DNA of 64,000 bases from Spirosoma sp. KCTC 42546 (GTDB lineage Bacteria; Bacteroidota; Bacteroidia; Cytophagales; Spirosomataceae). Below are positions 46,901 to 54,313 of this stretch, one piece after another. The position numbers and the translations under genes were made by a program. The notes under the pieces were generated by a model, which saw nothing but the letters and a program-made list of their open reading frames with translations, did no database searches and was not told where the DNA came from. Location: the NCBI RefSeq assembly GCF_006965485.1, contig NZ_CP041360.1, forward strand, positions 2,852,001-2,916,000. Reading direction: 5' to 3'. Within the stretch, counting starts at the first letter, position 1, and each line of letters begins with the position of its first letter.

Positions 46901-47121
46901 ACCAGGCTTGCATTAGGGCCAACAGAGAGTTTATAATTTCCGGCGCCGTCGGTGGTGGTACCACGAGTGGTGCCTTTTAACTGCACGTTTGCGCCGGGTA
47001 GGGCACTGCCGTCTTTGGCTAAGGTAACCTTCCCGGTTATAACCCGATCCTGGGCATACACCTTAGGTAGCATTAGCAAACCGAGCAACAGCAGGAAGCT
47101 ACTGCGTACAAGTAATTGCAT
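43945..47121 (-). CDS. SusC/RagA-family TonB-linked outer-membrane transporter
   Basis: 1058 aa from ATG 47121, which gives a proper signal peptide (MQLLVRSSFLLLLGLLMLPK). The longer frame to 47187 adds 22 residues that spoil it and covers a probable promoter. Carboxypeptidase-like regulatory domain follows (VITGKVTLAKDGSALPGANV), then plug domain with ALGIRQEKRALGYSVGEVKG and SSGAIVITTKKGSKG, then the 22-strand barrel ending GLSAGLRVGF. Energised by TonB-ExbBD; forms the pedal-bin complex with the SusD at 42278. Confidence 0.95.
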   Translation of the reverse strand: MQLLVRSSFLLLLGLLMLPKVYAQDRVITGKVTLAKDGSALPGANVQLKGTTRGTTTDGAGNYKLSVGPNASLVISLIGMVAQTIEVGSKSQVDVTLVESESELNEVVVTALGIRQEKRALGYSVGEVKGSDISNAQRDNFLVGMQGRVAGLTMTTTSGTPGSSAMIQLRGASSIGGNNQPLFVVDGLPIDNRTFNQGALVSNRPNRDNDYLNRAADINPNDIESITVLKGPEAAALYGIDASSGAIVITTKKGSKGAARVSYDNRFQSTEVYRFPEVQTVYGRGALGYANPSAATIPAYFGPKYAADAPLYDNIHSFFQKGFTQVHNLGFEGGSDIATYRLSTNYTNQTGVVPTTGYKRLSVRLTGTARISPKLDVMTSFNYVNSQVTKAIRGNYGFVISLLAWPANDDITNYLNPDGTRRILGGSINQGETDNPFFSVNKNKSGDVTNRTITNFQLNYNPTPWLNLTGRFGADLYSTQSNLFLSPESWQGTDVTLGGFSTKGSVENALENSQLLNGNLLATVKKNFGKLNTSLLLGTTIDDRNYKVTTAYGEKLYLPDFNSTNNTDPTTQRNKYTQTQQRLQSVLGSLTLNYDELLILTLTGRNDWSSTLPAANRSFFYPAASLAFNFSDLPALKARGNTFYYGKFRASYGQTGRDAPPYKVAATLVPQTSTGGGFAYDFYGSNPNLKPERGESYEIGTELMFFGGRLGLDFAYYNKTLSQQIVTQRLSYGTGFIFGLLNGGTFNNRGVELQLKGSPVKKADFGWDVILNFSKLKTDVKNLPADVPEYYNSDTWLYGNARSSAFVSNLQDYFPSTNVAYRSYNFNYYQRGSGSATAIGGYSYARNKNGDILVNPTNGLPITNANFLPIGDRNPDFTIGLTNSFRYKSLSLSFLLDIRKGGDVFNGTAMYLWRSGLSKKTLDRDTPVVFKGILRDGKEDSNTPTPNTIQVIPSLRSTDYYSSIPESEFVEKDINWLRLRDVTISYVLPSALLSRSKVFKQASVFVNGTDLFLLTNYTGADPNVNGTTATSGGVGAGGIDFGTLSVPRGLSAGLRVGF

Positions 47122-47184
47122 AAGCAGATACGTTTTAGAATGAGTGATGAAATGAATTAAAAGGGCATTAAACGGGCAAAGAAA

Positions 47185-47192
47185 CAAAAATA
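47185..47192 (-). promoter_or_regulatory. Possible -7 element of the susCD unit
   Basis: TATTTTTG on the minus strand fits TAnnTTTG. It would start a transcript near 47178 with a leader of about 57 nt before ATG 47121, supporting that start. No clear TTTG at -33. Confidence 0.35.
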
Positions 47193-47418
47193 TAGGCTAA
47201 CTAGGATAAGTGAATTTCTATAAAAAGAAAAAAAGCAAAGGGGGCTAAAATGGGCTATTACTTAGTTGGCTGATAATGAGTTTTGTGAAATTCTAGGTAG
47301 ATAGAGGCCGAACTCACAGAGATATTGATTGGCTATAGAATGTTACCCGATTGATAGAAGGAACTATAGTATGAGCGATCGAATGCACTTTCTGGTGTAC
47401 ATCCGTTAAATTCTAATG

Positions 47419-47483
47419 GATCCTTCTGGTTCTATTTTATTAATAATCAGCGATGAAAACGCCAGTAGGATTACTAGAAGTTA
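47419..47483. repeat. Intergenic repeat, ATAATCA family, copy 2
   Basis: Matches the core of 22868-22939 with a few substitutions and about eight extra nt in the middle (GATCCTTCTGGTTCTAT, ATAATCA, GCCAGTAGGAT). The arms pair poorly here (CTTCTGGT/ACTAGAAG). It lies in the 388-nt gap between the TPR gene (47510) and the SusC start (47121); the rest of that gap holds only the probable promoter. Confidence 0.55.
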
Positions 47484-47509
47484 AAGCAGAAAGGACTGAT
47501 GCTACTTGC

Positions 47510-48064
47510 TTAAGGCCTTTGGTACACTGGCCGGGTAAATGGCGGCAGAAGGAGAATATGAAACGAATTTTCGTCGCCAAGTAAGACGGCCCGGCGGAGG
47601 TCATTTTCGGCCTGGGGAAGTTGGCGAAGCTGAATGCGCGCTAAGGCCCGCCAGCGGTACGCATCAGGCTGTTCATCTCGATAAAACCAGACGGCCTTAT
47701 CAAACTCACGGAATGCCTGCTGAAACTCGTTGGTATAATAAAGCGCAATACCCCGATCCAGATAGCACTCAGCCAGGGTATTGTCACGGCTGATGGCTTC
47801 AGTCAAGTCGTAGATGGCGGAATAGTAATTCTCCTGGGCAAGCTGGCATTTACCCCTATAGGCGTAAGCAATAGCCGACTTGGGATACTGCCGAACAGCA
47901 TCGTCGAAATAAGAATAAGCTTCTGTACTATTTCGATTTTGAACCAGTTCAATCCCTTTTTTAAACCGTTTTCGGTCTTTATCCGATACGGTATCATGGT
48001 CGACCATGAAATACCGGATGGTTAGGTAAATGCCGAAAAGTAGCCCTAATCCTACAACTTCCAT
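47510..48064 (-). CDS. Membrane-anchored TPR protein
   Basis: 184 aa. N-terminal hydrophobic segment (VVGLGLLFGIYLTIRYFMV) as an anchor, then three to four TPRs (AYSYFDDAVRQYPKSAIAYA, YYSAIYDLTEAISRDNTLAE, EFQQAFREFDKAVWFYRDE, LPQAENDLRRAVLLG). A scaffold for protein contacts; partner unknown. Confidence 0.8.
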   Translation of the reverse strand: MEVVGLGLLFGIYLTIRYFMVDHDTVSDKDRKRFKKGIELVQNRNSTEAYSYFDDAVRQYPKSAIAYAYRGKCQLAQENYYSAIYDLTEAISRDNTLAECYLDRGIALYYTNEFQQAFREFDKAVWFYRDEQPDAYRWRALARIQLRQLPQAENDLRRAVLLGDENSFHILLLPPFTRPVYQRP

Positions 48065-48130
48065 ATCTCAGTCTGGGTTTTCTCCCCTTGCGAATTTAAG
48101 TCTTTTAGGTAGTTTGAACAAGCAATACGC

Positions 48131-48481
48131 TCAGATCAGGCCTATTTGTAAAGCCTTCGGCAAACTTTTTTTGACCAGTTCATACGAATGGTCAATCCAT
48201 TCCTGCACGTCTGCCGTTCGCACGCGGCCATCAATCGTAATGGTGTTCCAATGGGTCTTGTTCATGTGGTAACCGGGTGTTACAGCACTATGTTCTTCCC
48301 GAAGTTGAACAGCCCGTTCAGGATCACATTTTAAGTTAATTGTGGTGGGCTGACTCTCTGTAGCCAGCAGGGCAAACATCTTGCCGCCCACCTTAAACAC
48401 CAGGGCATCGCCACCGAAGGGAAATGATTCCGTAACACCCGGTTTGGCAATACAGTAATCGCGTATCGTTTCGGTATTCAT
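48131..48481 (-). CDS. MmcQ/YjbR-family protein
   Basis: 116 aa, normal family length. Pattern: TIRDYCIAKPGVTESFPFGG, LVFKVGGKMFALL, NLKCDPERAVQLREEH, VTPGYHMNKTHWNTI. CyaY-like fold, annotated as DNA-binding although its role is not well established. Its start overlaps the stop of the upstream 62-aa gene by 4 nt (48478-48481), so the pair is coupled. Confidence 0.92.
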   Translation of the reverse strand: MNTETIRDYCIAKPGVTESFPFGGDALVFKVGGKMFALLATESQPTTINLKCDPERAVQLREEHSAVTPGYHMNKTHWNTITIDGRVRTADVQEWIDHSYELVKKSLPKALQIGLI

Positions 48482-48666
48482 CGGACGCAGTGGCGGACGG
48501 TATAGACAATAACGGCAAACAAAAACATAACAATGGAGATCCGATTGATGCCATGCATCATGCGGAGGTTTACACTCGTCGGCTGATTTGGGTCAGGTTT
48601 GCGGAATACCCGCAGGAAATACGAAAAGACAGGCCCAATTTTGAGGTAATCGATGAATCTGTTCAC
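48478..48666 (-). CDS. Small single-TM protein (DUF6728-like)
   Basis: 62 aa. N-terminal amphipathic part (RFIDYLKIGPVFSYFLRVF), a conserved PNQPTSVNLRMMHGIN motif and one TM helix (ISIVMFLFAVIVYTV). I recall similar small Bacteroidota proteins under DUF6728; the number is from memory. Coupled to the MmcQ gene by an ATGA overlap. Its start codon lies 9 nt from the repeat 48676-48788. Confidence 0.7.
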   Translation of the reverse strand: MNRFIDYLKIGPVFSYFLRVFRKPDPNQPTSVNLRMMHGINRISIVMFLFAVIVYTVRHCVR

Positions 48667-48675
48667 GAGGAGAAT

Positions 48676-48788
48676 TAATGGATAATGTAAAATGGATAAA
48701 GAATAATGATACTACTCACCTACATAACAAACATGATTGCCAGAAAATTTTTCTTGGCGACCATTATCCATTTTACATTATTCATTGA
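48676..48788. repeat. Inverted repeat, ATTATCCATT word family, copy 3
   Basis: Left TAATGGATAATGTAAAATG...GAATAATGA (48676-48709); right ACCATTATCCATTTTACATT..ATTCATTGA (48760-48788), separated by about 50 nt. The right arm includes the TAA stop and last Glu codon of ispG. Confidence 0.75.
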
Positions 48789-50793
48789 CTAAGCTGGGTT
48801 CAATCCATCGGTCGTCTTCGCGAATCAGTTCGATTAGTTCATCAACGGCACGATCGGCAGGAACCGATTTTTTGATCACCTGCTGACCCCGGTAGAGAGC
48901 AATTTTATCCCGCCCGATTCCTACATAGCCATAGTCGGCATCGGCCATCTCGCCCGGCCCGTTTACAATACATCCCATAATGCCGATTTTAACCCCTTTC
49001 AGATGATCGGTTCGTTGGCGGATGTGTGCCGTCGTTTCCTGTAAATCGAACAAAGTCCGTCCACAGGATGGACAGGATATATACTCGGTTTTCGTAATGC
49101 GGGTTCGAGCTGCCTGTAAAATGCCAAAGGACAGACTATTTAACGTTTTTAATGTATTGGGTTCGGACTGCCCGGTTGCTGAAAGCATAATCCCATCACC
49201 CAACCCATCAATCAGCAAACCGCCCACATCCGTTGAGGCATAGAGCGGAATGTCTTCCGAAGGTATTTCTGCATAAGCTCGTTGTACAACAACAGGGGTT
49301 GTTAGTCCCTGGTTAATCAGCTCAACAAACAGTCTCCGCAACTCCGGCATGGCGTGTGCATTATCGGTTTTAATGAGTAGCACAACGGTACGGTCGGTGC
49401 GCAGTACGTCAAGCAATTCATCAGACAACTCGGGCAGTGATACCTGAACAAAGTTCAGGCGTACCTGTAATGACCCTTTGTTTACATGACTCTGTAAATA
49501 CGCATCAGCAGTCAGCAACGGAAACGTATTAACCTGGTCAGAAACGGTTTGCCAGGCAGCAAAATCCAGAATCTGTTTCAGACCATTAGGCAACATAAAT
49601 TGCGCCGGTTGCGAACCTGTATAGATGTAATCGGCACCCAAATCATTCATCCGCCACTTGTCAGGCTCGGGCAGATAAAAGTGGCCAATCGGATGGAGAT
49701 CTTTATGTTCTGTAACGAGTGTCTGACTGAAATCAGCAATAACGCGTGGTACATTCTGTCCACCGAAGTTGACCACGTCGTGGGTTGTTCGGCGGGTGTA
49801 CTGAAACGGATTAATGGGGTAATTTTCAATGGCAGGAATAGCTTTGCTTTCAGACGTCCGATGGGTATAGCGATCAATTAACGCCTGAGCAACGGGCGCT
49901 TCCCGCTCCGGTTCTTCCGTCAGCGATACGCGAACCGTGTCACCAATACCATCTTCCAGCAGCGTACCAATCCCCAACGCCGACTTGATGCGCCCGTCTT
50001 CGGCCTCGCCCGCTTCGGTCACGCCGAGGTGCAAGGGGTAGGGTTTCAGTCCTTCTTCGTCCAGCCGTTGCACCAGCAACCGGTAGGCTTGCACCATCAC
50101 CTGCGGGTTGCTCGACTTCATCGACAGGACAATATTGTAATAATTCTCGTCCTCGCAAATCCGTAAAAACTCCAGTGCCGATTCTACCATGCCAACCGGC
50201 GTATCGCCATAGCGACTCAGAATCCGGTCGGAGAGGGAACCATGGTTAGTACCGATGCGCATAGCCGTACCATATTCTTTACAGATACGTACCAGTGGCA
50301 GAAATTTCGCCCGAATCCGATCCAGTTCGGCGGCATAGGCGGCATCGGTATAGTCAATAAATTCAAAGCGTTTACGATCGGCGTAATTACCTGGATTGAT
50401 GCGGACTTTCTCCACGATCCGGGCCGCCAGCTCGGCCGCGTTGGGCGTAAAGTGGATATCGGCCACCAAGGGTGTGGTATAACCCCGGGCCCGTAATTCC
50501 TTACGGATATTCTCCAGGTTCTGGGCTTCCTTCACGCTCGGAGCCGTAATCCGAATGTACTCACAACCAGCCTCAATCATCCGGATACTTTGCGCTACGG
50601 AACCAAGCGTATCCATCGTGTCGATCGTTGTCATCGACTGCACTCGGATTGGGTAACCAGAGCCCATTGGCACATCACCAATATTGACCGTTATGGTTTG
50701 CCGACGGATGTACTGCGTAAGCGAAGGCGTGTAGAGAACGGGAGAAGCAGCCAATGTGGCTGATGAAGAAGGAGTAAGCAGCGAATCGAGCAT
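48778..50793 (-). CDS. ispG: 4-hydroxy-3-methylbut-2-enyl diphosphate synthase IspG (long form)
   Basis: 671 aa from ATG 50793, the Bacteroidota long form with an inserted middle domain. N-terminal TIM barrel: VNIGDVPMGSGYPIRVQSMT, PLVADIHFTPNAA. C-terminal cluster domain with Cys in EYISCPSCGRTLFDL and MGCIVNGPGEMADADYGY. Reduces MEcPP to HMBPP in the MEP isoprenoid pathway with a [4Fe-4S] cluster. The frame runs to 50823, but a -7 element at 50823-50830 argues for the inner start. Confidence 0.95.
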   Translation of the reverse strand: MLDSLLTPSSSATLAASPVLYTPSLTQYIRRQTITVNIGDVPMGSGYPIRVQSMTTIDTMDTLGSVAQSIRMIEAGCEYIRITAPSVKEAQNLENIRKELRARGYTTPLVADIHFTPNAAELAARIVEKVRINPGNYADRKRFEFIDYTDAAYAAELDRIRAKFLPLVRICKEYGTAMRIGTNHGSLSDRILSRYGDTPVGMVESALEFLRICEDENYYNIVLSMKSSNPQVMVQAYRLLVQRLDEEGLKPYPLHLGVTEAGEAEDGRIKSALGIGTLLEDGIGDTVRVSLTEEPEREAPVAQALIDRYTHRTSESKAIPAIENYPINPFQYTRRTTHDVVNFGGQNVPRVIADFSQTLVTEHKDLHPIGHFYLPEPDKWRMNDLGADYIYTGSQPAQFMLPNGLKQILDFAAWQTVSDQVNTFPLLTADAYLQSHVNKGSLQVRLNFVQVSLPELSDELLDVLRTDRTVVLLIKTDNAHAMPELRRLFVELINQGLTTPVVVQRAYAEIPSEDIPLYASTDVGGLLIDGLGDGIMLSATGQSEPNTLKTLNSLSFGILQAARTRITKTEYISCPSCGRTLFDLQETTAHIRQRTDHLKGVKIGIMGCIVNGPGEMADADYGYVGIGRDKIALYRGQQVIKKSVPADRAVDELIELIREDDRWIEPSLVNE

Positions 50794-50822
50794 ACAGATA
50801 GCGGCAGAGCCGTTTGACAACA

Positions 50823-50830
50823 CAAAGGTA
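50823..50830 (-). promoter_or_regulatory. Probable -7 element of ispG
   Basis: TACCTTTG on the minus strand fits TAnnTTTG and would start the message near 50816, some 23 nt before ATG 50793. No convincing -33 TTTG. Confidence 0.4.
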
Positions 50831-51075
50831 CGGAAAAAGCGGCTTTCCGGTTTGGATTATGTGTACTTGGCTAACGTTAGGGTTAAGGTAAATGTTCGCT
50901 TATGGGAGGTAGTATCGAAACACAAATCAGGACTGGTAGTGAGTTCGTTAAATCGAATTCAGCAAACAAAAACACGGGTAAGCGGTTGAATTAACAGTGT
51001 GCCATCCTCACGGTTAATTAACCGGGACGGGTACGCCTAAAAGAAGACACAACCTATTGCTAACTCAAGAACGTT

Positions 51076-51447
51076 ATGAAAACCAAGCTATTGAGTGTAT
51101 TTGCACTCGCTATGATGCTGACTGTTGGTGCCTACGCACAGGACAGTACAGCCATGAGTAAGAAAGAAATGCGGAAGCAGGAAAAGGCCGAGCGGAAAGC
51201 TCGCCTGAAAGATGACCTTAAAAATACAAGCCGGGCTGCCGGTGAAACGACCAGGGAAGTGGGGCAGGGGATCAAGAGCAAAGCAAAAGTTGCCGGTGAG
51301 GCAATTGATACTACCGCTCAGCGAACAGGGCGAGCGGTGAATAGGGGATTAGACAATGCTTCTGATGCCATTTCAACCGAGGCTAGAAAACTGAAAGATA
51401 AACGGGATTCGACCAGAGCCGAGAAAGCCCGTCGGGATTCGTTGTAA
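51076..51447 (+). CDS. Small secreted, highly charged helical protein
   Basis: 123 aa. Signal peptide MKTKLLSVFALAMMLTVGAYAQ, then a Lys/Arg/Glu-rich, Ala-containing helix (KKEMRKQEKAERKARLKDDL) and amphipathic repeats (AGETTREVGQGIKSKAK, VAGEAIDTTAQRTGRAV), which recall apolipoprotein- or LEA-like helices. Such proteins often coat membranes or protect other proteins; function here unknown. Followed by the perfect hairpin 51462-51541. Confidence 0.75.
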   Translation: MKTKLLSVFALAMMLTVGAYAQDSTAMSKKEMRKQEKAERKARLKDDLKNTSRAAGETTREVGQGIKSKAKVAGEAIDTTAQRTGRAVNRGLDNASDAISTEARKLKDKRDSTRAEKARRDSL

Positions 51448-51461
51448 TTCTTTAATAATAT

Positions 51462-51541
51462 CTAAAAACCTCTAAATCCCCTGAAGAGGACTTTACTCTT
51501 GCTTAGATAAAGTCCTCTTCAGGGGATTTAGAGGTTTTTAG
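51462..51541. terminator. Perfect 34-bp stem hairpin between convergent genes
   Basis: Arms 51462-51495 and 51508-51541 are exactly complementary with a 12-nt loop; words are AAAACCTCTAAATCCCC and TGAAGAGGACTTTA. The A/T ends fit a bidirectional terminator, but the stem is far longer than the other terminators here. Similar AAATCCCCTGAAGAGG words occur, as I recall, between genes of other Bacteroidota. Confidence 0.7.
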
Positions 51542-51591
51542 TTGGCTAAAGTGCTAATTTTCAGGCACTTTCATAGAAGTATGACATAGCT

Positions 51592-52464
51592 CTATGTTAG
51601 TTTGGCACCTACTTTGGCATACTTTCCGCGCCAGTGTTTCCAGCGTTTATGGGACCAGAGCCAGTCGGACGGGTGTTTACAGATACTCTTTTCCAATTTA
51701 TTCCTGTAGCTCTCCAGAATGGCTCCTTCCGATAAGCACTTGTACGGTGGTTCGGCAATGAGCGAAAAGGTGCCTTCGTAATAACCCCGGCGCACTCGGA
51801 TTAACTCCAGAAAGAATACGGGCAGGTTCCGGCTCCGGGCCAAACGTTCGGTGCCGGGGTAAAATGGGGTATCGCGGTATAGGAAATCCATCCAGTACCC
51901 CTGCTCGGGTACATCGGGAACCTGGTCTGCCACCAGCGCAATTACACGCGGGATATCTTTGCGCACGACCATCTGACGGGGCAGAAGGTTCATGGGAGTT
52001 GGAACCGCGCCATGGCTGGCCCGCACCTCCTGCATAATTTTCTCCATGTTTGGGCTAGTCAACGGCTTATACACACTGTCGACCGGTATACCAATAACGA
52101 CCGCGGCCGACGGAACCCATTCCCAGTTACATTGATGCGAGCCGGTGCAGATAACAGTTTGACCAGCCGTCAAAAAATCCTTTATTACTTCCGGATTTGT
52201 ATACACAAACCGCTTCTTTAACTCGCAGGGAGAGATACTGGCTAGTTTGATGGTTTCAACGAGAATATCAGTCAAATTACGGTAGAAGTCGTTCGCAATC
52301 AAGCGAATATCTTCGGGAGACTTGTCAGGGAATGAGCGCTTTAAATTTTCCAGAATAACTTGTTCCCGGTATCGAAATACATAACGAATGAAGAAGTATA
52401 AGACATCCGAAATACCATAGAGAACAGGGAATGGCAAATGGGATAAGAGTCGAAAAAAAATCAT
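51592..52464 (-). CDS. LpxL/HtrB-type lipid A acyltransferase, copy 1
   Basis: 290 aa. Catalytic motif H110-xxxx-E115 (GSHQCNWEW), arginine/proline region PVDSVYKPL, and VIALVADQVPDVPEQGYW. The N-terminal hydrophobic segment (LPFPVLYGISDVLYFFIRYV) anchors it in the inner membrane. Adds secondary acyl chains to lipid A or related lipids. The next gene upstream is a tandem paralogue. The last codons (HPSDWLWSHKRWKHWRGKYA) are identical in both proteins. Confidence 0.9.
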   Translation of the reverse strand: MIFFRLLSHLPFPVLYGISDVLYFFIRYVFRYREQVILENLKRSFPDKSPEDIRLIANDFYRNLTDILVETIKLASISPCELKKRFVYTNPEVIKDFLTAGQTVICTGSHQCNWEWVPSAAVVIGIPVDSVYKPLTSPNMEKIMQEVRASHGAVPTPMNLLPRQMVVRKDIPRVIALVADQVPDVPEQGYWMDFLYRDTPFYPGTERLARSRNLPVFFLELIRVRRGYYEGTFSLIAEPPYKCLSEGAILESYRNKLEKSICKHPSDWLWSHKRWKHWRGKYAKVGAKLT

Positions 52465-52600
52465 CTAGGTGAGCAGCCCGAATAGCGAGATAAACCTATT
52501 GGCTGCCCTAAATATAAAAAATACTAATTTAGTTACCGAAAATTATATGGTAAAAGCCTTGAATTGATTCTTCTGGTCTCTGGAAGTCTACTGGTTAACC

Positions 52601-53473
52601 CTACGTCAGTTTGGCGCCTACTTTGGCATATTTTCCACGCCAGTGTTTCCAGCGTTTATGGGACCAGAGCCAGTCGGACGGGTGATTTCGGATGGTGGTT
52701 TCTATTTGATCCCGATAGCGTTCTAAAATAGTACCAGGTGGTAAATCTGTGTAAGGGGGCTCAGCAAGAAGCTTTACGGAAACTTCGTAATACCCCCGAC
52801 GTACACGAACTGGCTCCATATAAAATACCGGCAGGTTCCGGCTGCGGGCCAGCCGTTCTGCACCGGGATAAAATGGAGTATCCCGATGCAGAAAATCAGT
52901 CCAGTAGGCCTGTTCAGGCACATCAGGTACCTGATCCGACATAAGGCCAATCAAGCGGGGAATATGCTTTCGGGCGGCCATCTGCCGAGGTAAGGTATGC
53001 ATTGGGGTTGGAACAGCTCCGAAACTAGATCGGATCTGATACATCACCTTCTCGAAAAATGAATTGGTTAGGGGTTTATAAATGCTGTCGACGGGGATCC
53101 CCTTCTGCACAAAAGCCCCTGGAATCCACTCCCAGTTTCCCTGATGAGATGTCATGCCTATAGCCGTCTGACCTGCGCGTATCTTTTCCTGAACTAACTC
53201 TGGATTAGTGACCCGAACACGTTTCTGTAATTCATCGGGTGAAAGAGCGGGTAACTTGATGATTTCAACAAATAAATCCGCTAAATCCTGGTAAAAACCC
53301 TTCATAATCTGGCGGATTTCGGAGGGGGATTTTTCCGGAAATGAGAACCGTAAATTTTCCAGAACAACTGTACGCCGGTAACGAACTATATGGAGAAGTA
53401 AAAAAGCCAGTACATCAGAAATGCCATATAGTATACCAAGTGGCAGACGCGATAATAGCCGAAAAAATTTCAT
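52601..53473 (-). CDS. LpxL/HtrB-type lipid A acyltransferase, copy 2
   Basis: 290 aa, same length as copy 1 and colinear with it. Motif H110-xxxx-E115 (TSHQGNWEW); PVDSIYKPL and LIGLMSDQVPDVPEQAYW match the family. Tandem duplication is clear; the two may act on different acyl positions or substrates. A 46-nt stretch near the 3' ends is identical at the DNA level (51630-51675 and 52639-52684). A degenerate GATTCTTCTGGT word lies in the spacer after its stop. Confidence 0.9.
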   Translation of the reverse strand: MKFFRLLSRLPLGILYGISDVLAFLLLHIVRYRRTVVLENLRFSFPEKSPSEIRQIMKGFYQDLADLFVEIIKLPALSPDELQKRVRVTNPELVQEKIRAGQTAIGMTSHQGNWEWIPGAFVQKGIPVDSIYKPLTNSFFEKVMYQIRSSFGAVPTPMHTLPRQMAARKHIPRLIGLMSDQVPDVPEQAYWTDFLHRDTPFYPGAERLARSRNLPVFYMEPVRVRRGYYEVSVKLLAEPPYTDLPPGTILERYRDQIETTIRNHPSDWLWSHKRWKHWRGKYAKVGAKLT

Positions 53474-53622
53474 CTGGATAACGTAGAGCGGGCAGAAGCC
53501 GAAAGCACTGCTTTTGCCAAAAATTAAAAAAATACTAAAACTCGTTGGTGGTATTGAATTTTTGCTTTATTTGTGAACGGATACTTAAGTTATCATTGGA
53601 AACGCATTGGTTAGGGTCTCGT

Positions 53623-54249
53623 TTGACCGGTTTAGTAGTTGAATTACACTATTTGCCCTGTTTAGATTATGTGTCGGGGCTAATGCGGTTTGGAGGAGTG
53701 CAAATCGAAGCCCATGAGCATTACCAGAAACAAAGCTATCGAAACAGGTGCTATGTTCGGACAGCTAACAAAATTGATACGCTAACAGTGCCCGTACAGC
53801 AGAGAACGCACCATCAGCCCATTCGTGATCTTCGGATAGCGAACGACCAGGCCTGGCAGATGCACCACTGGCGATGCCTGAAGGCGGGTTATGGGAAAGC
53901 CCCATTTTTTGAATACTATGCGCCCTATTTTGAGCCGGTTTATCAAAAAAAATGGACTTTTTTATTTGACTTGAATCTGGAACTGCTGACAATTTGTCTG
54001 AAATTGATGCAGCTACGGATACCAATAAACCTGACAGAATGGTATGATAAAACAACACCGGTCGGTCTATTTGACGCTCGATCGAGGTTGAATCCGGGAA
54101 ATAGACCGGAAACGTATATATTCCACCAGCCGGTAGAATACCCGCAAAATTTTGGCGTTGAATTTGTACCAAACCTAAGTATTATAGACCTGTTGTTCTG
54201 TCAGGGACCGTCCGCTGCGGACGTGTTAAGGGCTGGCCTACGGGAGTGA
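53623..54249 (+). CDS. WbqC-like family protein
   Basis: 208 aa from TTG 53623, placed so that the protein begins MTGLVVELHYLPCLDY, as WbqC proteins do. The frame is open upstream to a GTG at 53545, but those residues look non-coding and overlap a possible promoter (TTTATTTG near 53564). Conserved parts: HEHYQKQSYRNRCYVRTAN, LTVPVQQ, WQMHHWRCLKAGYGKAPFF. Family often lies in polysaccharide loci; biochemical role not established. Upstream neighbours are divergent lipid A acyltransferases. Confidence 0.82.
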   Translation: MTGLVVELHYLPCLDYVSGLMRFGGVQIEAHEHYQKQSYRNRCYVRTANKIDTLTVPVQQRTHHQPIRDLRIANDQAWQMHHWRCLKAGYGKAPFFEYYAPYFEPVYQKKWTFLFDLNLELLTICLKLMQLRIPINLTEWYDKTTPVGLFDARSRLNPGNRPETYIFHQPVEYPQNFGVEFVPNLSIIDLLFCQGPSAADVLRAGLRE

Positions 54250-54313
54250 ACAAATCCTTAAAACTCTTCGTTAGGCACAGTATAGTAGCTTACCTAAGGA
54301 GACCCTAAAACGA

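Noticed and set aside
41483..47121. Complete polysaccharide utilisation locus
   Set aside because: Only DUF4397, SusD and SusC are present; no glycosidase, sulfatase, kinase sensor or ECF pair adjoins them.
47122..47187. Longer SusC start at 47187
   Set aside because: It hides the signal peptide and would include a likely -7 promoter element (47185-47192).
50794..50823. Longer ispG start at 50823
   Set aside because: It coincides with a TAnnTTTG element; the start at 50793 fits a short leader.
53545..53622. N-terminal extension of the WbqC-like protein
   Set aside because: Residues do not resemble the family and overlap promoter-like sequence; homologues begin near VVELHYLP.
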